DNA of 64,000 nt from assembly GCA_022509105.1 (NCBI GenBank), contig JAFLTV010000001.1:124001-188000 (forward strand). The letters are read 5' to 3'. A program made the translations under genes and the position numbers. The notes under the pieces are model-generated. The model did not search any database and was not told the DNA's origin. It saw only the letters and a list, made by a program, of their open reading frames with translations. Positions 39,415 through 48,849 of the stretch are shown one piece after another. Source of the DNA: Muribaculaceae bacterium (GTDB taxonomy: Bacteria; Bacteroidota; Bacteroidia; Bacteroidales; Muribaculaceae). The stretch's first letter is position 1; each line of letters opens with the position of its first letter.

Positions 39415-40212
39415 ATGGTCTTCTATTTCTCAGGCACCGGTAATTCAGAATTTGTGGCTACGACAATAGCCAATTTTTTAGGTTTAAAGAAATTTTTCAT
39501 TCCGGAATTTGATATAAAGAGTATAGAGGAACCAACAAATCATCTTATATTTGTTTTCCCGGTTTATTCCTGGGGAATTCCTCCACTTGTTGAAAAGTTT
39601 ATTTTTGATTTGCCTGAATATTTTTGGGAAAATATCAAGACCAAAAATATAAATTTAGCCTGTATAATGGTTTGTGGCGATGAAGTTGCTTTAGCTCCGG
39701 AGATGTTTATGAAAACACTTGGGAAAGTAAATATGGAAGTCAATTCTATCTGGAGTGTTATAATGCCTAATAATTACGTTTTACTTCCCGGATTTGATGT
39801 AGATTCCAAAGATGTAGAAAACAAGAAATTGGAGGAATGCAAGGGAAGAATTTTGGAAATCGCCGGCAACATATCAAACTCCTCTAAAAGAATAGATGTA
39901 GTGAGAGGAAGTATGCCATGGTTAAAAACAAAACTTGTGTATCCTCTTTTCAAAAAATGGGGAATTTTCCCAAAAAAATGGTATTATACAGCCTCATGCA
40001 TAAGTTGTGGCAAATGTGCTGCTGCATGTCCGATGTGTAATGTAGAAATGCAAAACGGCCACCCTCAATGGGGCAGCCGCTGCTGTTCCTGTCTTGCCTG
40101 TTATCATATTTGCCCGGTCCACGCAGTGGAGTATTCTACTTTCACGTCAAATAAGGGGCAATATTTCTTTCCTCTTAAAAAAATTTCGTCACGGCGTTGT
40201 CATAAGAAATAA
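39415..40212 (+). CDS. EFR1-type fusion of flavodoxin and two [4Fe-4S] ferredoxin sites
   Basis: A 265-aa electron carrier. The N-terminal half is flavodoxin-like: MVFYFSGTGNSEFVA (FMN phosphate loop) and VFPVYSWGIPPLVEKFI. The C-terminal 80 residues hold two [4Fe-4S] motifs, CISCGKCAAACP and CCSCLACYHICP. This architecture defines the EFR1 family, whose members are thought to pass low-potential electrons in anaerobes; the partner is not known. It follows holA after 9 bp. Its end overlaps the next gene by 38 bp on the other strand. Confidence 0.9.
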   Translation: MVFYFSGTGNSEFVATTIANFLGLKKFFIPEFDIKSIEEPTNHLIFVFPVYSWGIPPLVEKFIFDLPEYFWENIKTKNINLACIMVCGDEVALAPEMFMKTLGKVNMEVNSIWSVIMPNNYVLLPGFDVDSKDVENKKLEECKGRILEIAGNISNSSKRIDVVRGSMPWLKTKLVYPLFKKWGIFPKKWYYTASCISCGKCAAACPMCNVEMQNGHPQWGSRCCSCLACYHICPVHAVEYSTFTSNKGQYFFPLKKISSRRCHKK

Positions 40213-40675
40213 CTATACCTCCTTGTCCGAGATCTACAAGGGAAAAAGCAGGATTATTGTTTTCATCTACAAAAATAACCACATTGTCTTTTAAATTACC
40301 CTTGAAAGTTTTTCCATTTGCTGAAACTGTCCAGTTAGCCCCGTCATTTTGCACTGAAACAGTCTGAGAAGGATTATTTGTAACCTTATAGCTTCCCGGT
40401 TTCGGTGTATTAAAATTGGATGCCAATAATTGTTCGGGAAGATATGCATGCAATCCCGGTGAATATTCCACTTTATACCATCCGGGAAGATGTTCGGATG
40501 TAGAGAAAACCATTCCGGGCACGACTTTTAGTTGATCGCCCATTTGATTTTCTGTGATATATTTATTGTTTGCACCATCATAAATATTTCCCTCTCTGCC
40601 TACTGCAACATAATCAGCAGCCCAAAGAGAAAAAGATGCAACAAAGAGACCTAAGGCAAGAACAAATTTTTTCAT
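40175..40675 (-). CDS. secreted protein with SH3-like domain
   Basis: A 166-aa protein with a Sec signal peptide (MKKFVLALGLFVASFSLWAA, cut near residue 20). The next 70 residues (YVAVGREGNIYDGANNKYITENQMGDQLKVVPGMVFSTSEHLPGWYKVEYSPGLHAYLPEQLL) look like a bacterial SH3 domain, a wall-binding module; the rest has no match that I can name. A periplasmic peptidoglycan- or envelope-associated role is inference. The last 38 bp overlap the convergent EFR1 gene. Confidence 0.75.
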   Translation of the reverse strand: MKKFVLALGLFVASFSLWAADYVAVGREGNIYDGANNKYITENQMGDQLKVVPGMVFSTSEHLPGWYKVEYSPGLHAYLPEQLLASNFNTPKPGSYKVTNNPSQTVSVQNDGANWTVSANGKTFKGNLKDNVVIFVDENNNPAFSLVDLGQGGIVISYDNAVTKFF

Positions 40676-40763
40676 TGTATAAGTTTTTCTTAATTAGACC
40701 ATTAACATTGCACAAGGTTTACTGAACTATTCGCGAATGCCGGATTTAATGGAAAAATTAATG

Positions 40764-43403
40764 TTATTTCTTTATAATAGCATTAAAAATAGCATCTGCT
40801 GCCGCTCCTAAACCATCTGCATCTTTACCCCCAGCCTGTGCAAAGAAAGGTTGACCGCCTCCACCTCCTTTTATGAATTTGGAGGCATTACGGATAATCT
40901 GTGATGCATTTAATCCTTCTTTTACAAGATCATCAGTCAAAGATAGAGTAAGAAGAGGTTTTCCGGCATTTTTTGTAACGCCTATGAATGCTGTTTTTCC
41001 CGGAGAAGCCTTTCTCACTTGAAATGCTAAATCCTTAACAACTTCCGGCAATCGTTCGCCCTGGAGACGGCAAATCTTAATGCCTTCAATTTCTTCGGAA
41101 GAGGAGAGTACTTCCTTTGTTAGATTCTTTACTCTCTCCTCCATGAAATCATCAACTTGTTTCTTGAGCTCAGAGTTTTCCTTGATAGCTTTCTCTATAG
41201 CCGTTTTAAGATTCGAGGCATTCCCCAGGAAAGAGGATATATCCCTCATTGTGTCTTGCATATTATCAAGCACATTTTCCACACCGGCTCCCGAAACTGC
41301 TTCAATTCTACGAATACCGGCTGCTATCGAACTTTCAGATAAAATTCTTACCATGCCGATGTTTCCGGAGTTTGCCACATGGGTTCCTCCACAAAGTTCA
41401 ACGGAGCTTCCATATTTCACTACTCTGACCTTGTCTCCATATTTCTCGCCAAACAAAGCCAAAGCTCCTATTTTCCTGGCTTCCTCTATATCCATTTCCC
41501 GCTCTTCTTCCAAAGGGATGGCTTTTCTGATGCGCTGATTAACCAAATGCTCTACTTTCCGAAGTTCTTCCGGTGTCACTTTCTGGAAATGAGAAAAGTC
41601 AAATCTTAATACTTCGGGAGACACGAATGAACCTTTCTGTTCTACATGGCTTCCCAAAACCTCTCGCAAAGCCTCATGGATAAGGTGAGTTGCAGAGTGA
41701 TTTGCTGAAGTGGCTTCCCGAGCATTAATGTCAATCTCTGCATGGAATGTTGCCGAAGGATCCGACGGCATTTTTTCAGTGATATGTATACCGATATTAT
41801 TTTCCTTTTTTGTGTCGATTATATATACCACCTCCCCGTTAGAAGATGTGAGTTTACCTTTATCTCCGACCTGGCCTCCCATTTCTGCATAGAAAGGTGT
41901 TTTGGATAGAATCACCTGGTAGAGGTCTTTACCTTTTTGTTTGATCTTTCTATATCTTAATATTTCAGTGTCTGCCTCGTGGTGATCATAACCAACAAAT
42001 TCCTGATTACCTTCATTAACCACAACCCAGTCTCCGGTTTCGACAGAAGCAGCATTTCTGGCTCTGTCTTTCTGTCTCTTCATTTCAGTTTCAAACTCTT
42101 CCTTATTCAGAGAAAGTCCGTTTTCACGCAGAATAAGCTCTGTGAGATCCAGAGGGAAACCGAAAGTGTCATATAAAGTGAAGGCATCTTTACCGGAGAT
42201 AGCTTTCTCTCCCTTTTCCTTTGCCTCCTTTATTAGATTATCAAGCAGCTTGATGCCGTTGTCGAGAGTGCGCAAGAAAGTCTCTTCCTCTTCTTTTATA
42301 ACTTTTGTAATCAAGTCTTTCTGAGCAACAAGTTCCGGATATGCTTCACCCATTTCTTTTACAAGCCTGTCGACAAGTAAATAGAGTGTAGCTTCTTTAC
42401 GCTTCAAGAAAGTATAAGCATATCTTACAGCCCTTCGAAGAATTCTTCTTATCACATAACCGGCCTTAGCATTTGAAGGAAGCTGAGAGTCGGCAATTGA
42501 GAAAGCAATGGTGCGAATATGGTCTGCAACTACTCTCATCGCAACATCAACTTTTGGATCAACTCCATATTTGTATCCGGTTATTTCAGAAATTTCTTTA
42601 ATAATAGGAGTGAAAACATCCGTGTCATAATTAGACTGTTTACCTTGAAGAGCCATACAAAGACGTTCAAAACCCATGCCTGTGTCTATAACTTTTTCCG
42701 GCAACGGTTCAAGACTCCCATCTGCCTTTCTGTTATATTGCATAAACACAAGGTTCCATATTTCGATCACTTGAGGATTGTCTTTATTAACAAGAGATGC
42801 ACCGCTTATCTTTTCACGTTCATCATCACTTCTGAGATCAATATGAATCTCACTGCAGGGACCACAGGGACCGGTGTCTCCCATTTCCCAGAAATTATCA
42901 TGTTTATTACCATCTATAATATGGGATACGGGAAGATGATTTTTCCAAAATTCTTCTGCCTCTGTGTCCTTTTGAAGCCCTTCTGATTCTGAGCCTTCAA
43001 AAACAGTGGCATATAAACGATCCGGATCAAGACCTAAAACATCCACAAGATATTCCCAGGCAAAGTCTATGGCCTCCTTTTTAAAATAGTCGCCAAACGA
43101 CCAGTTGCCCAACATTTCAAACATTGTGTGATGATATGTGTCATGGCCCACTTCTTCAAGATCATTATGTTTGCCTGAAACGCGAAGACATTTTTGACTA
43201 TCTGCCACTCTTTTTGCAGCTGCCGGACGATTCCCGAGGATTATATCCTTAAATTGATTCATTCCGGCGTTTGTAAACATCAAAGTAGGGTCGTCTTTAA
43301 TGACCATCGGCGCTGAAGGAACTATTTTATGACCTTTTTTCTCAAAAAAATCTTTAAAAGAATCTCTTACCTCTTTAGCCGATTTTATGTGTGTCTGCTT
43401 CAT
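40764..43403 (-). CDS. alaS: alanyl-tRNA synthetase
   Basis: AlaRS charges tRNA-Ala and proofreads glycine and serine. The 879 aa include the class II catalytic domain ([46 protein letters not shown]), the tRNA-recognition helices, the editing domain ([11 protein letters not shown] and [13 protein letters not shown], the zinc ligands) and the C-Ala domain ending [13 protein letters not shown]. It is divergent from the M23 peptidase and shares its promoter region. Confidence 0.97.
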   Translation of the reverse strand: MKQTHIKSAKEVRDSFKDFFEKKGHKIVPSAPMVIKDDPTLMFTNAGMNQFKDIILGNRPAAAKRVADSQKCLRVSGKHNDLEEVGHDTYHHTMFEMLGNWSFGDYFKKEAIDFAWEYLVDVLGLDPDRLYATVFEGSESEGLQKDTEAEEFWKNHLPVSHIIDGNKHDNFWEMGDTGPCGPCSEIHIDLRSDDEREKISGASLVNKDNPQVIEIWNLVFMQYNRKADGSLEPLPEKVIDTGMGFERLCMALQGKQSNYDTDVFTPIIKEISEITGYKYGVDPKVDVAMRVVADHIRTIAFSIADSQLPSNAKAGYVIRRILRRAVRYAYTFLKRKEATLYLLVDRLVKEMGEAYPELVAQKDLITKVIKEEEETFLRTLDNGIKLLDNLIKEAKEKGEKAISGKDAFTLYDTFGFPLDLTELILRENGLSLNKEEFETEMKRQKDRARNAASVETGDWVVVNEGNQEFVGYDHHEADTEILRYRKIKQKGKDLYQVILSKTPFYAEMGGQVGDKGKLTSSNGEVVYIIDTKKENNIGIHITEKMPSDPSATFHAEIDINAREATSANHSATHLIHEALREVLGSHVEQKGSFVSPEVLRFDFSHFQKVTPEELRKVEHLVNQRIRKAIPLEEEREMDIEEARKIGALALFGEKYGDKVRVVKYGSSVELCGGTHVANSGNIGMVRILSESSIAAGIRRIEAVSGAGVENVLDNMQDTMRDISSFLGNASNLKTAIEKAIKENSELKKQVDDFMEERVKNLTKEVLSSSEEIEGIKICRLQGERLPEVVKDLAFQVRKASPGKTAFIGVTKNAGKPLLTLSLTDDLVKEGLNASQIIRNASKFIKGGGGGQPFFAQAGGKDADGLGAAADAIFNAIIKK

Positions 43404-43479
43404 AACTTATTCTTGGGTTGGGGTTTTCAAATGTTTTGAATGTAAGGATTGATTTCAATTTGATAGGGATTCCCTTATC

Positions 43480-43511
43480 TTTGCAAAATTAACTGAAAAG
43501 GTGTAAATTTG
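43480..43511 (+). promoter_or_regulatory. promoter of the M23 peptidase gene
   Basis: TTTG (43480-43483), 20 bp, TAAATTTG (43504-43511): a full Bacteroidetes promoter on the plus strand. Predicted start near 43518, leaving about 18 nt before the TTG start at 43536. Another TAnnTTTG (TATCTTTG, 43476-43483) overlaps its -33 box. It interlocks with the divergent alaS promoter. Confidence 0.7.
43484..43491 (-). promoter_or_regulatory. -7 promoter box for alaS
   Basis: TAATTTTG on the minus strand; the -33 position 20 bp away reads ATTG (43512-43515), one mismatch from TTTG. It adjoins the -33 box of the divergent promoter at 43480, forming the palindrome TTTGCAAA, so the two polymerases cannot bind freely at the same time. 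Confidence 0.6.
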
Positions 43512-43535
43512 CAATAAATGAACAACTAAGAAACG

Positions 43536-44504
43536 TTGGGCAAGAAGGTATTTTATAAATATAATCCGGAGACCGATAATTTCGAGAGATATTATCCCTC
43601 GTGGAAAAATCGTCTTTTACAGGTCACAAAAATAATTATCTTATCATGTATACTTACAGGAGTGACCATTTTGATTTACAGTTATTACTTTGTGACGCCA
43701 ACTGAAGAAAATCTCAGGGTAGAAAACAAGAAATTAAAATCATCCTATTCCGTTTTATCACGTCGTTTGGAGAACATGCATAATGTGGTTGGAAAAATCG
43801 CAGAAAGGGATGATAACTTTTACAGGGTGATGTTGCAAATGGATCCAATGAGTCCGGCCCAACGTTTTTCAGGACTGACTAATGAGAAGAGATATAAAGA
43901 GTTGTCAAAACTTTCGGATGAAAAGCTAGTGGATGAGCTTAACGACAGAATGAACCTGTTGGAAGGAATGATTTCTGCACAGATACAAAGTTTCGAACAG
44001 TTGGGAGTGACATTGAAAAACCAGCAAGACAAGCTTTCTCACATTCCGGCCATACTTCCGATTAATATAAAGGATTATACCATGTCGTCAGGTTTCGGCT
44101 GGAGAAACGATCCGATAATGGATACATCAAAGTTTCATGCAGGGCTCGATTTTGCATCTTCTATGGGGACGGAAGTTTATGCAACGGGAGACGGAAAGGT
44201 GGTTTTTTCCGGTCATAAAACCGGCTATGGAAATTGTATTGATATCGACCATGGTTATAACTACACCACCAGATATGCCCATTTGAGTGAAATTTTAGTT
44301 AACAATGGAGAACAATTAAAAAGAGGTCAATTGATTGGCAAAGTAGGATCAACCGGGAAATCAACGGGGCCGCATTTACATTATGAAGTGAGATATAAGG
44401 ATGAACCGCAAAATCCCGTAAATTATTATTTTTTAGATGTGACTCCGGAGGAATATTATGAAATGATTCAACGTGCTGAAAATGCCGGTCATGTGATGGA
44501 TTAA
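43536..44504 (+). CDS. M23 (LytM) family peptidase with membrane anchor
   Basis: A 322-aa peptidoglycan endopeptidase-like protein. One membrane helix (about 31-52) follows a short cytoplasmic head KVFYKYNPETDNFERYYPS, typical of Bacteroidetes; a coiled coil (KLKSSYSVLSRRLENMHN) leads to the M23 domain with the zinc ligands FHAGLDF and HLHYEV. The catalytic His/Asp set appears complete, so cleavage of wall crosslinks, or a regulatory role towards an amidase, is plausible. The start is TTG at 43536: the only other candidate ATG is at residue 81, behind the membrane helix. Confidence 0.88.
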   Translation: MGKKVFYKYNPETDNFERYYPSWKNRLLQVTKIIILSCILTGVTILIYSYYFVTPTEENLRVENKKLKSSYSVLSRRLENMHNVVGKIAERDDNFYRVMLQMDPMSPAQRFSGLTNEKRYKELSKLSDEKLVDELNDRMNLLEGMISAQIQSFEQLGVTLKNQQDKLSHIPAILPINIKDYTMSSGFGWRNDPIMDTSKFHAGLDFASSMGTEVYATGDGKVVFSGHKTGYGNCIDIDHGYNYTTRYAHLSEILVNNGEQLKRGQLIGKVGSTGKSTGPHLHYEVRYKDEPQNPVNYYFLDVTPEEYYEMIQRAENAGHVMD

Positions 44505-44508
44505 TAAG

Positions 44509-44874
44509 ATGAACGACCTTTCGAAAAAATATTATAAAATCAAGGAGGTTTCAGAAATCGTAGGAGTGCCTCAGACTACTCTAAGATTTTGGGAAAAAGA
44601 ATTTGACGAAATTCAGCCAAGACGAAGTGAACATAATCAAAGATATTTCACCCCTGAAGATATTGAAACAATCCGCATAATAAAATTTCTAATCAAAGAC
44701 AAAGGGATGAAAATCGGCTCTGTGAAGGAGTATTTAAAACATAATAAAAAAAATATTTCACGCCGACTTGAAATCGTAGATAAATTAACAAGAGTGCGCG
44801 AAGACCTTAGAGGCATGTTACACTCTTTGAATCTTCGCGCCAAAGTTTTGGGAATAGAGTCGGAGGATAAATAA
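44509..44874 (+). CDS. MerR-family transcriptional regulator
   Basis: A 121-aa DNA-binding protein. YKIKEVSEIVGVPQTTLRFWEKEFDEIQPRRSEHNQRYFTPEDIETIRII is a full MerR winged helix, followed by a coiled-coil dimerisation stretch and no obvious effector domain, so the ligand is unknown. It starts 4 nt after the M23 peptidase gene and is likely cotranscribed. This peptidase-MerR pairing is common in Bacteroidales. Confidence 0.88.
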   Translation: MNDLSKKYYKIKEVSEIVGVPQTTLRFWEKEFDEIQPRRSEHNQRYFTPEDIETIRIIKFLIKDKGMKIGSVKEYLKHNKKNISRRLEIVDKLTRVREDLRGMLHSLNLRAKVLGIESEDK

Positions 44875-44882
44875 AGCCCGGA

Positions 44883-44905
44883 TTGAATTATGTGATATAA
44901 TTCAA
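44883..44905. terminator. possible bidirectional hairpin between MerR and CYTH genes
   Basis: Perfect 9-bp inverted repeat TTGAATTAT (44883-44891) / ATAATTCAA (44897-44905) with a 5-nt loop. It lies between the convergent MerR and CYTH genes and covers the CYTH stop codon. There is no long T tract on either strand, so termination is only possible. Confidence 0.4.
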
Positions 44906-45348
44906 ACTTTCAGATTTGAATTATAAAATTTAGGATCTCCGGTTATATCTTGTCCGATAAAAGAGGGTTTATTATAAGCAGTGCCTACTTCAGGAATCTC
45001 TACTTCGGCTACAACAACGCCATTTAGAGAACCATGAAATTCATCAACTTCCCACACCATGCCGTCATAAGGAACATAATATCTTGTCTTTTCAACGATT
45101 CCCGGTTCTGAAAGCCTTAGGATTTCTTCAGCATCATGGAGAGGAATTTCATATTCAAATTCCAATCTATGTTCACCATGGTTTCGTCCTTTAACAGTGA
45201 GGAATCCTTTATCATCCATCACTCTTATCCTGACAGTTCTATCGGGATTCCGATTTAGATATCCTTGTCGGATATTCTCCTTCTTGGTTGCCAATTCACG
45301 ATAACTGTCATTGACAACAAGATATTTATGTTCTATTTCGAAGGCCAT
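44902..45348 (-). CDS. CYTH-domain protein (inorganic triphosphatase-like)
   Basis: A 148-aa protein that begins MAFEIEHKYLV, the ExExK motif (Glu4, Glu6, Lys8) of CYTH enzymes, which bind triphosphate through metal ions and basic residues. RTVRIRVMDDKGFLTVKGRN and RLEFEYEIP supply the other charged strands of the tunnel. Known members hydrolyse inorganic triphosphate or act on thiamine triphosphate; the substrate here is undetermined. The ATG is immediately adjacent to the ettA stop. Confidence 0.85.
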   Translation of the reverse strand: MAFEIEHKYLVVNDSYRELATKKENIRQGYLNRNPDRTVRIRVMDDKGFLTVKGRNHGEHRLEFEYEIPLHDAEEILRLSEPGIVEKTRYYVPYDGMVWEVDEFHGSLNGVVVAEVEIPEVGTAYNKPSFIGQDITGDPKFYNSNLKV

Positions 45349-47031
45349 CTACACAAGTTTTCTGTATCTTATTCTATGAGGCGTGTCATTTCCGTCTCGT
45401 TTTTTCTTAAATTCTTCATAATCGGAATAAGACCCTTCATAGAAAGTCACTTGACTGTCTCCTTCAAAAGCGAGGATATGAGTTGCAATTCTATCAAGGA
45501 ACCAACGGTCGTGGCTAACAACAACTGCACAGCCTGCAAAATTTTCAAGACCTTCTTCCAAGGCTCGCAGTGTGTTAACATCAATATCATTAGTAGGCTC
45601 GTCAAGGAGAATAACATTTCCTTCCTCTTTTAATGCCATAGCTAAATGCAGACGATTTCTTTCACCACCTGAAAGGACTCCTATCTTCTTTTCCTGATCG
45701 GCTCCTGTGAAATTGAATTTTGAAAGATAAGCCCTTGCATTCATATCGCGTCCACCCATCCGGAACGATTCGACACCACCGGAAATCACGTCATAAACCG
45801 ACTTTTCCGGATCAAGGTCTTTGTGGTTTTGGTCTACATAAGCAATTTTGACAGTTTCACCGACCTCAAAATCACCTTTGTCAGGATTTTCCAACCCCAT
45901 GATCAGTTTGAAAAGAGTGGTCTTACCGGCACCGTTCGGTCCGATCACACCGACGATTCCATTGGGAGGCAACATGAAATTTAGGTCAGAAAATAAAGCT
46001 TTGTCATCATAAGCTTTGGCAAGATTTTTAGCTTCAATCACCTTATTTCCTAATCTGGGTCCGTTTGGAATGAAAATTTCAAGTTTTTCCTCCCGTTGCT
46101 TTTGATCCTGATTCAAAAGTTTGTCATAGCTTGATAAACGTGCCTTTCCTTTAGCCTGCCGGGCTTTAGGAGCCATTCTAACCCATTCCAACTCTCTTTC
46201 GAGGGTTTTCCTTCTTTTGCTGGCCTGCTTTTCTTCTTGAGCCATTCTTTGGGTTTTCTGTTCAAGCCATGAACTATAGTTGCCTTTCCAGGGAATTCCT
46301 TCCCCGCGGTCTAATTCAAGAATCCATCCGGCCACATGATCAAGGAAATAACGATCGTGAGTAACGGCAATAACAGTGCCCGGATATTGTTGCAGATGCT
46401 GTTCCAGCCAGTCGATACTCTCTGCATCAAGATGGTTGGTAGGTTCATCAAGCAAAAGGATATCAGGCTGTTGAAGGAGAAGACGGCATAGAGCCACTCT
46501 TCTTCTTTCACCACCTGACAGAACATTAATTTTCTTATCATCGGGAGGACATCTTAAGGCGTCCATGGCTCTTTCAAGCTTGTTATCGATATTCCAGGCG
46601 TCACAGGCGTCTAATTTATCTTGGAGTTCAGCTTGACGAGCCATAAGTTTTTCCATTTTATCAGGGTCTTCCAAAACTTCCGGGTCTTCAAAACCCTTGT
46701 TGACCTCGTCATATTCCGCCAAAAGGTCCATAACAGGTTTGACGCCTTCTTCAACAACTTCTCTGACAGTTTTATCAGGATCTAACTTGGGATCTTGCTC
46801 AAGATATCCTACAGAATAACCGGGTGAGAACACCACATTCCCCTGATAACTTTTATCAATTCCTGCTATAATTTTAAGCAAAGTCGATTTTCCGGAACCA
46901 TTTAAACCGATGATGCCTATTTTAGCTCCATAGAAAAAAGAGAGATAAATATCTTTGAGAATCTGACGTTGGGGTGGAATGATTTTGCTGACTCCCACCA
47001 TTGAGAAAATAATCTTTTTATCGTCGGCCAT
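45349..47031 (-). CDS. ettA: ABC-F ATPase EttA (energy-dependent translational throttle)
   Basis: ABC-F proteins bind the ribosomal E site and gate elongation by energy status. The 560-aa protein has two ABC domains: Walker A GLNGSGKST (about 43) and GPNGAGKTT (about 357), signatures [13 protein letters not shown] and LSGGERNRLHLA, each followed by LDEPTNHLDAES and LDEPTNDIDVNT. The inter-domain linker ELEWVRMAPKARQAKGKARLSSYDKL matches EttA. No membrane segment is present. It follows def by 8 nt on the same strand. Confidence 0.93.
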   Translation of the reverse strand: MADDKKIIFSMVGVSKIIPPQRQILKDIYLSFFYGAKIGIIGLNGSGKSTLLKIIAGIDKSYQGNVVFSPGYSVGYLEQDPKLDPDKTVREVVEEGVKPVMDLLAEYDEVNKGFEDPEVLEDPDKMEKLMARQAELQDKLDACDAWNIDNKLERAMDALRCPPDDKKINVLSGGERRRVALCRLLLQQPDILLLDEPTNHLDAESIDWLEQHLQQYPGTVIAVTHDRYFLDHVAGWILELDRGEGIPWKGNYSSWLEQKTQRMAQEEKQASKRRKTLERELEWVRMAPKARQAKGKARLSSYDKLLNQDQKQREEKLEIFIPNGPRLGNKVIEAKNLAKAYDDKALFSDLNFMLPPNGIVGVIGPNGAGKTTLFKLIMGLENPDKGDFEVGETVKIAYVDQNHKDLDPEKSVYDVISGGVESFRMGGRDMNARAYLSKFNFTGADQEKKIGVLSGGERNRLHLAMALKEEGNVILLDEPTNDIDVNTLRALEEGLENFAGCAVVVSHDRWFLDRIATHILAFEGDSQVTFYEGSYSDYEEFKKKRDGNDTPHRIRYRKLV

Positions 47032-47039
47032 ATTATTTC

Positions 47040-47600
47040 TTATTTTGAAGAGATTTTCACTTTATAATCGCAGTCTACTTTCCCTTTGGAAATATTATTT
47101 AGTTTTGATTTAATAAGCTGTTTGCGAATAGGAGCGATATGATCAGTGTAAACTTCTCCCTCAAGATGGTCTAATTCATGTTGTATGATTCTTGATGCAA
47201 AACCCCTGAATTCCTTTTCATGAGGATTGAAATCCTCATCAAGCCATTTAAGCAGAATATGTTCAAAACGTTTCACATTTTCCGACAACCCGGGTAGAGA
47301 TAAGCATCCTTCAGCTCTTGACACAGGATCTTCGTCTTCGATTATTTCCATTTCCGGATTAATCAGAGTCAGTTTCAAATCCTTACACTCGGGAAAATTT
47401 TCAGACAGGACATCGCCGTCAATCACAACAAGCTTGATTGATTTCCCTATTTGAGGAGCTGCAAGCCCGACGCCCTCGGATTTATACATAGTTTCAAACA
47501 TATCTTCCACCAATTTTTTCAAATCGGGGAAATCCTTTTGAACATCAACGGTTTTTTTTCTCAACACCGGATGCCCGTATAAATATATCGGAAGTGTCAT
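47040..47600 (-). CDS. def: peptide deformylase
   Basis: Def removes the formyl group from nascent N-terminal methionine. The 186-aa protein has all three motifs: GVGLAAPQIG (residues about 46), EGCLSLPG (metal-ligand Cys) and QHELDHLEG (HExxH). It is first gene of the def-ettA-CYTH run and has a TAATTTTG box at 47617-47624. Confidence 0.97.
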   Translation of the reverse strand: MTLPIYLYGHPVLRKKTVDVQKDFPDLKKLVEDMFETMYKSEGVGLAAPQIGKSIKLVVIDGDVLSENFPECKDLKLTLINPEMEIIEDEDPVSRAEGCLSLPGLSENVKRFEHILLKWLDEDFNPHEKEFRGFASRIIQHELDHLEGEVYTDHIAPIRKQLIKSKLNNISKGKVDCDYKVKISSK

Positions 47601-47616
47601 TTTCTAATTTTTACTA

Positions 47617-47624
47617 CAAAATTA
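47617..47624 (-). promoter_or_regulatory. -7 promoter box for def
   Basis: TAATTTTG on the minus strand, 16 bp before the def ATG, implying a transcript that begins close to the start codon. It is divergent from the gcvT promoter 40 bp away. Confidence 0.5.
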
Positions 47625-47661
47625 CAAGGAATTTCAATTAAAATAAAATCTATATATAAAA

Positions 47662-47693
47662 TTTGGTCAGATAATTCCATTTTTGTAATTTTG
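47662..47693 (+). promoter_or_regulatory. glycine-cleavage operon promoter
   Basis: TTTG (47662-47665), 20 bp, TAATTTTG (47686-47693), the ideal Bacteroidetes arrangement. Predicted start near 47700, giving a leader of about 40 nt. The leader is too short for a tandem glycine riboswitch. Confidence 0.8.
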
Positions 47694-47740
47694 GAAACGA
47701 TAAACCTTGCTGAAAAGGAAAGAAAATATTTAAAACTAAT

Positions 47741-48835
47741 ATGGAAGAAAAACTCGCTAAGACATGTTTGCACGACAGGCACGTGAAACAAGGGGCTCAG
47801 ATGTCTCCTTTCGGAGGATTTGATATGCCGATCCAATATAAAGGAATTACAGAAGAACACAACGCCGTAAGACAGAAGGTGGGAGTGTTTGATGTAAGCC
47901 ACATGGGAGAAGTAAGGATATCCGGACCCGATGCATATAAATATGTTAGTCATATATTTGTAAATGATGTAACAGGTGCTCCCGACGGACAGATATTCTA
48001 CGGAATGATGTGTTATGAAAACGGAGGCACCGTAGACGACCTGTTGGTCTATAAAGTAACTGATTATGAGTATTTCCTTGTTATAAACGCATCTAATATT
48101 GATAAAGATGTGGCTTGGATTGAAAAGAACTCAGAAGGTTTTGATGTCAGAGTAGAAAATTTAAGCGATTATTACGCAGAAGTAGCTGTTCAAGGACCCC
48201 ACGCAGAAGACACAGTTGAAAAAGTGTTGGGCTTGAAAGTAAAAGATATCGCGTTTTATAATTTTAAAGTGTTTGACATAGGGGTTGAAGAAATAATTGT
48301 GAGCCGCACAGGTTACACCGGTGAAGACGGATTTGAAATCTACGGAAGTCATGGTTATATTCAAAGCGTATGGGACCGTCTGATGGAAGCAGGAGTTCAA
48401 CCTTGCGGCCTTGGATGCCGAGACACTTTAAGGTTTGAGGTAGGTTTGCCTTTATATGGTGATGAACTTTCACCCGAAATCACTCCTCTTGAAGCAAGCC
48501 TCAGCATGTTTGTAAAATTAGACAAACCGAACTTTATTGGCAAAGAAGCTTTAGCCAAGCAGAAAGAAGAAGGAGTAAAAAGAAGAATTGTAGGTCTCGA
48601 GCTTGAAGGGAATGCTATTCCCAGACATGGTTATCCTGTGGAGGTAGACGGAAAGCAAGTTGGAGAAGTGACAACCGGCTACAGATCTATTTCAACGGGA
48701 AAAAGCGTTGCTATGGCCATGATTGAAAAACCCTATGACAAACTTGGCACTCAAGTGGAAGTCAGAATCCGTAAAAAAACCTTCCCGGCAACTGTGGTAA
48801 AGAAACGTTTTTACGATAAAAATTATAAAAAATAA
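47741..48835 (+). CDS. gcvT: glycine cleavage system T protein (aminomethyltransferase)
   Basis: GcvT releases ammonia and passes the methylene group from H protein to tetrahydrofolate. The 364-aa protein fits the family: FGGFDMPIQYKGITEEHNAVR, DVSHMGEVRISGPDA, NDVTGAPDGQIFYGMM, SRTGYTGEDGFEIY and GLGCRDTLRFEVGLPLYGDEL. It heads the gcvT-gcvH-gcvPA-gcvPB-lpdA operon and is divergent from def. Confidence 0.97.
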   Translation: MEEKLAKTCLHDRHVKQGAQMSPFGGFDMPIQYKGITEEHNAVRQKVGVFDVSHMGEVRISGPDAYKYVSHIFVNDVTGAPDGQIFYGMMCYENGGTVDDLLVYKVTDYEYFLVINASNIDKDVAWIEKNSEGFDVRVENLSDYYAEVAVQGPHAEDTVEKVLGLKVKDIAFYNFKVFDIGVEEIIVSRTGYTGEDGFEIYGSHGYIQSVWDRLMEAGVQPCGLGCRDTLRFEVGLPLYGDELSPEITPLEASLSMFVKLDKPNFIGKEALAKQKEEGVKRRIVGLELEGNAIPRHGYPVEVDGKQVGEVTTGYRSISTGKSVAMAMIEKPYDKLGTQVEVRIRKKTFPATVVKKRFYDKNYKK

Positions 48836-48849
48836 AAATAAACAAGAAA

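Noticed and set aside
47694-47740. Glycine riboswitch before gcvT
   Set aside because: The leader is about 40 nt; a glycine aptamer needs far more sequence.
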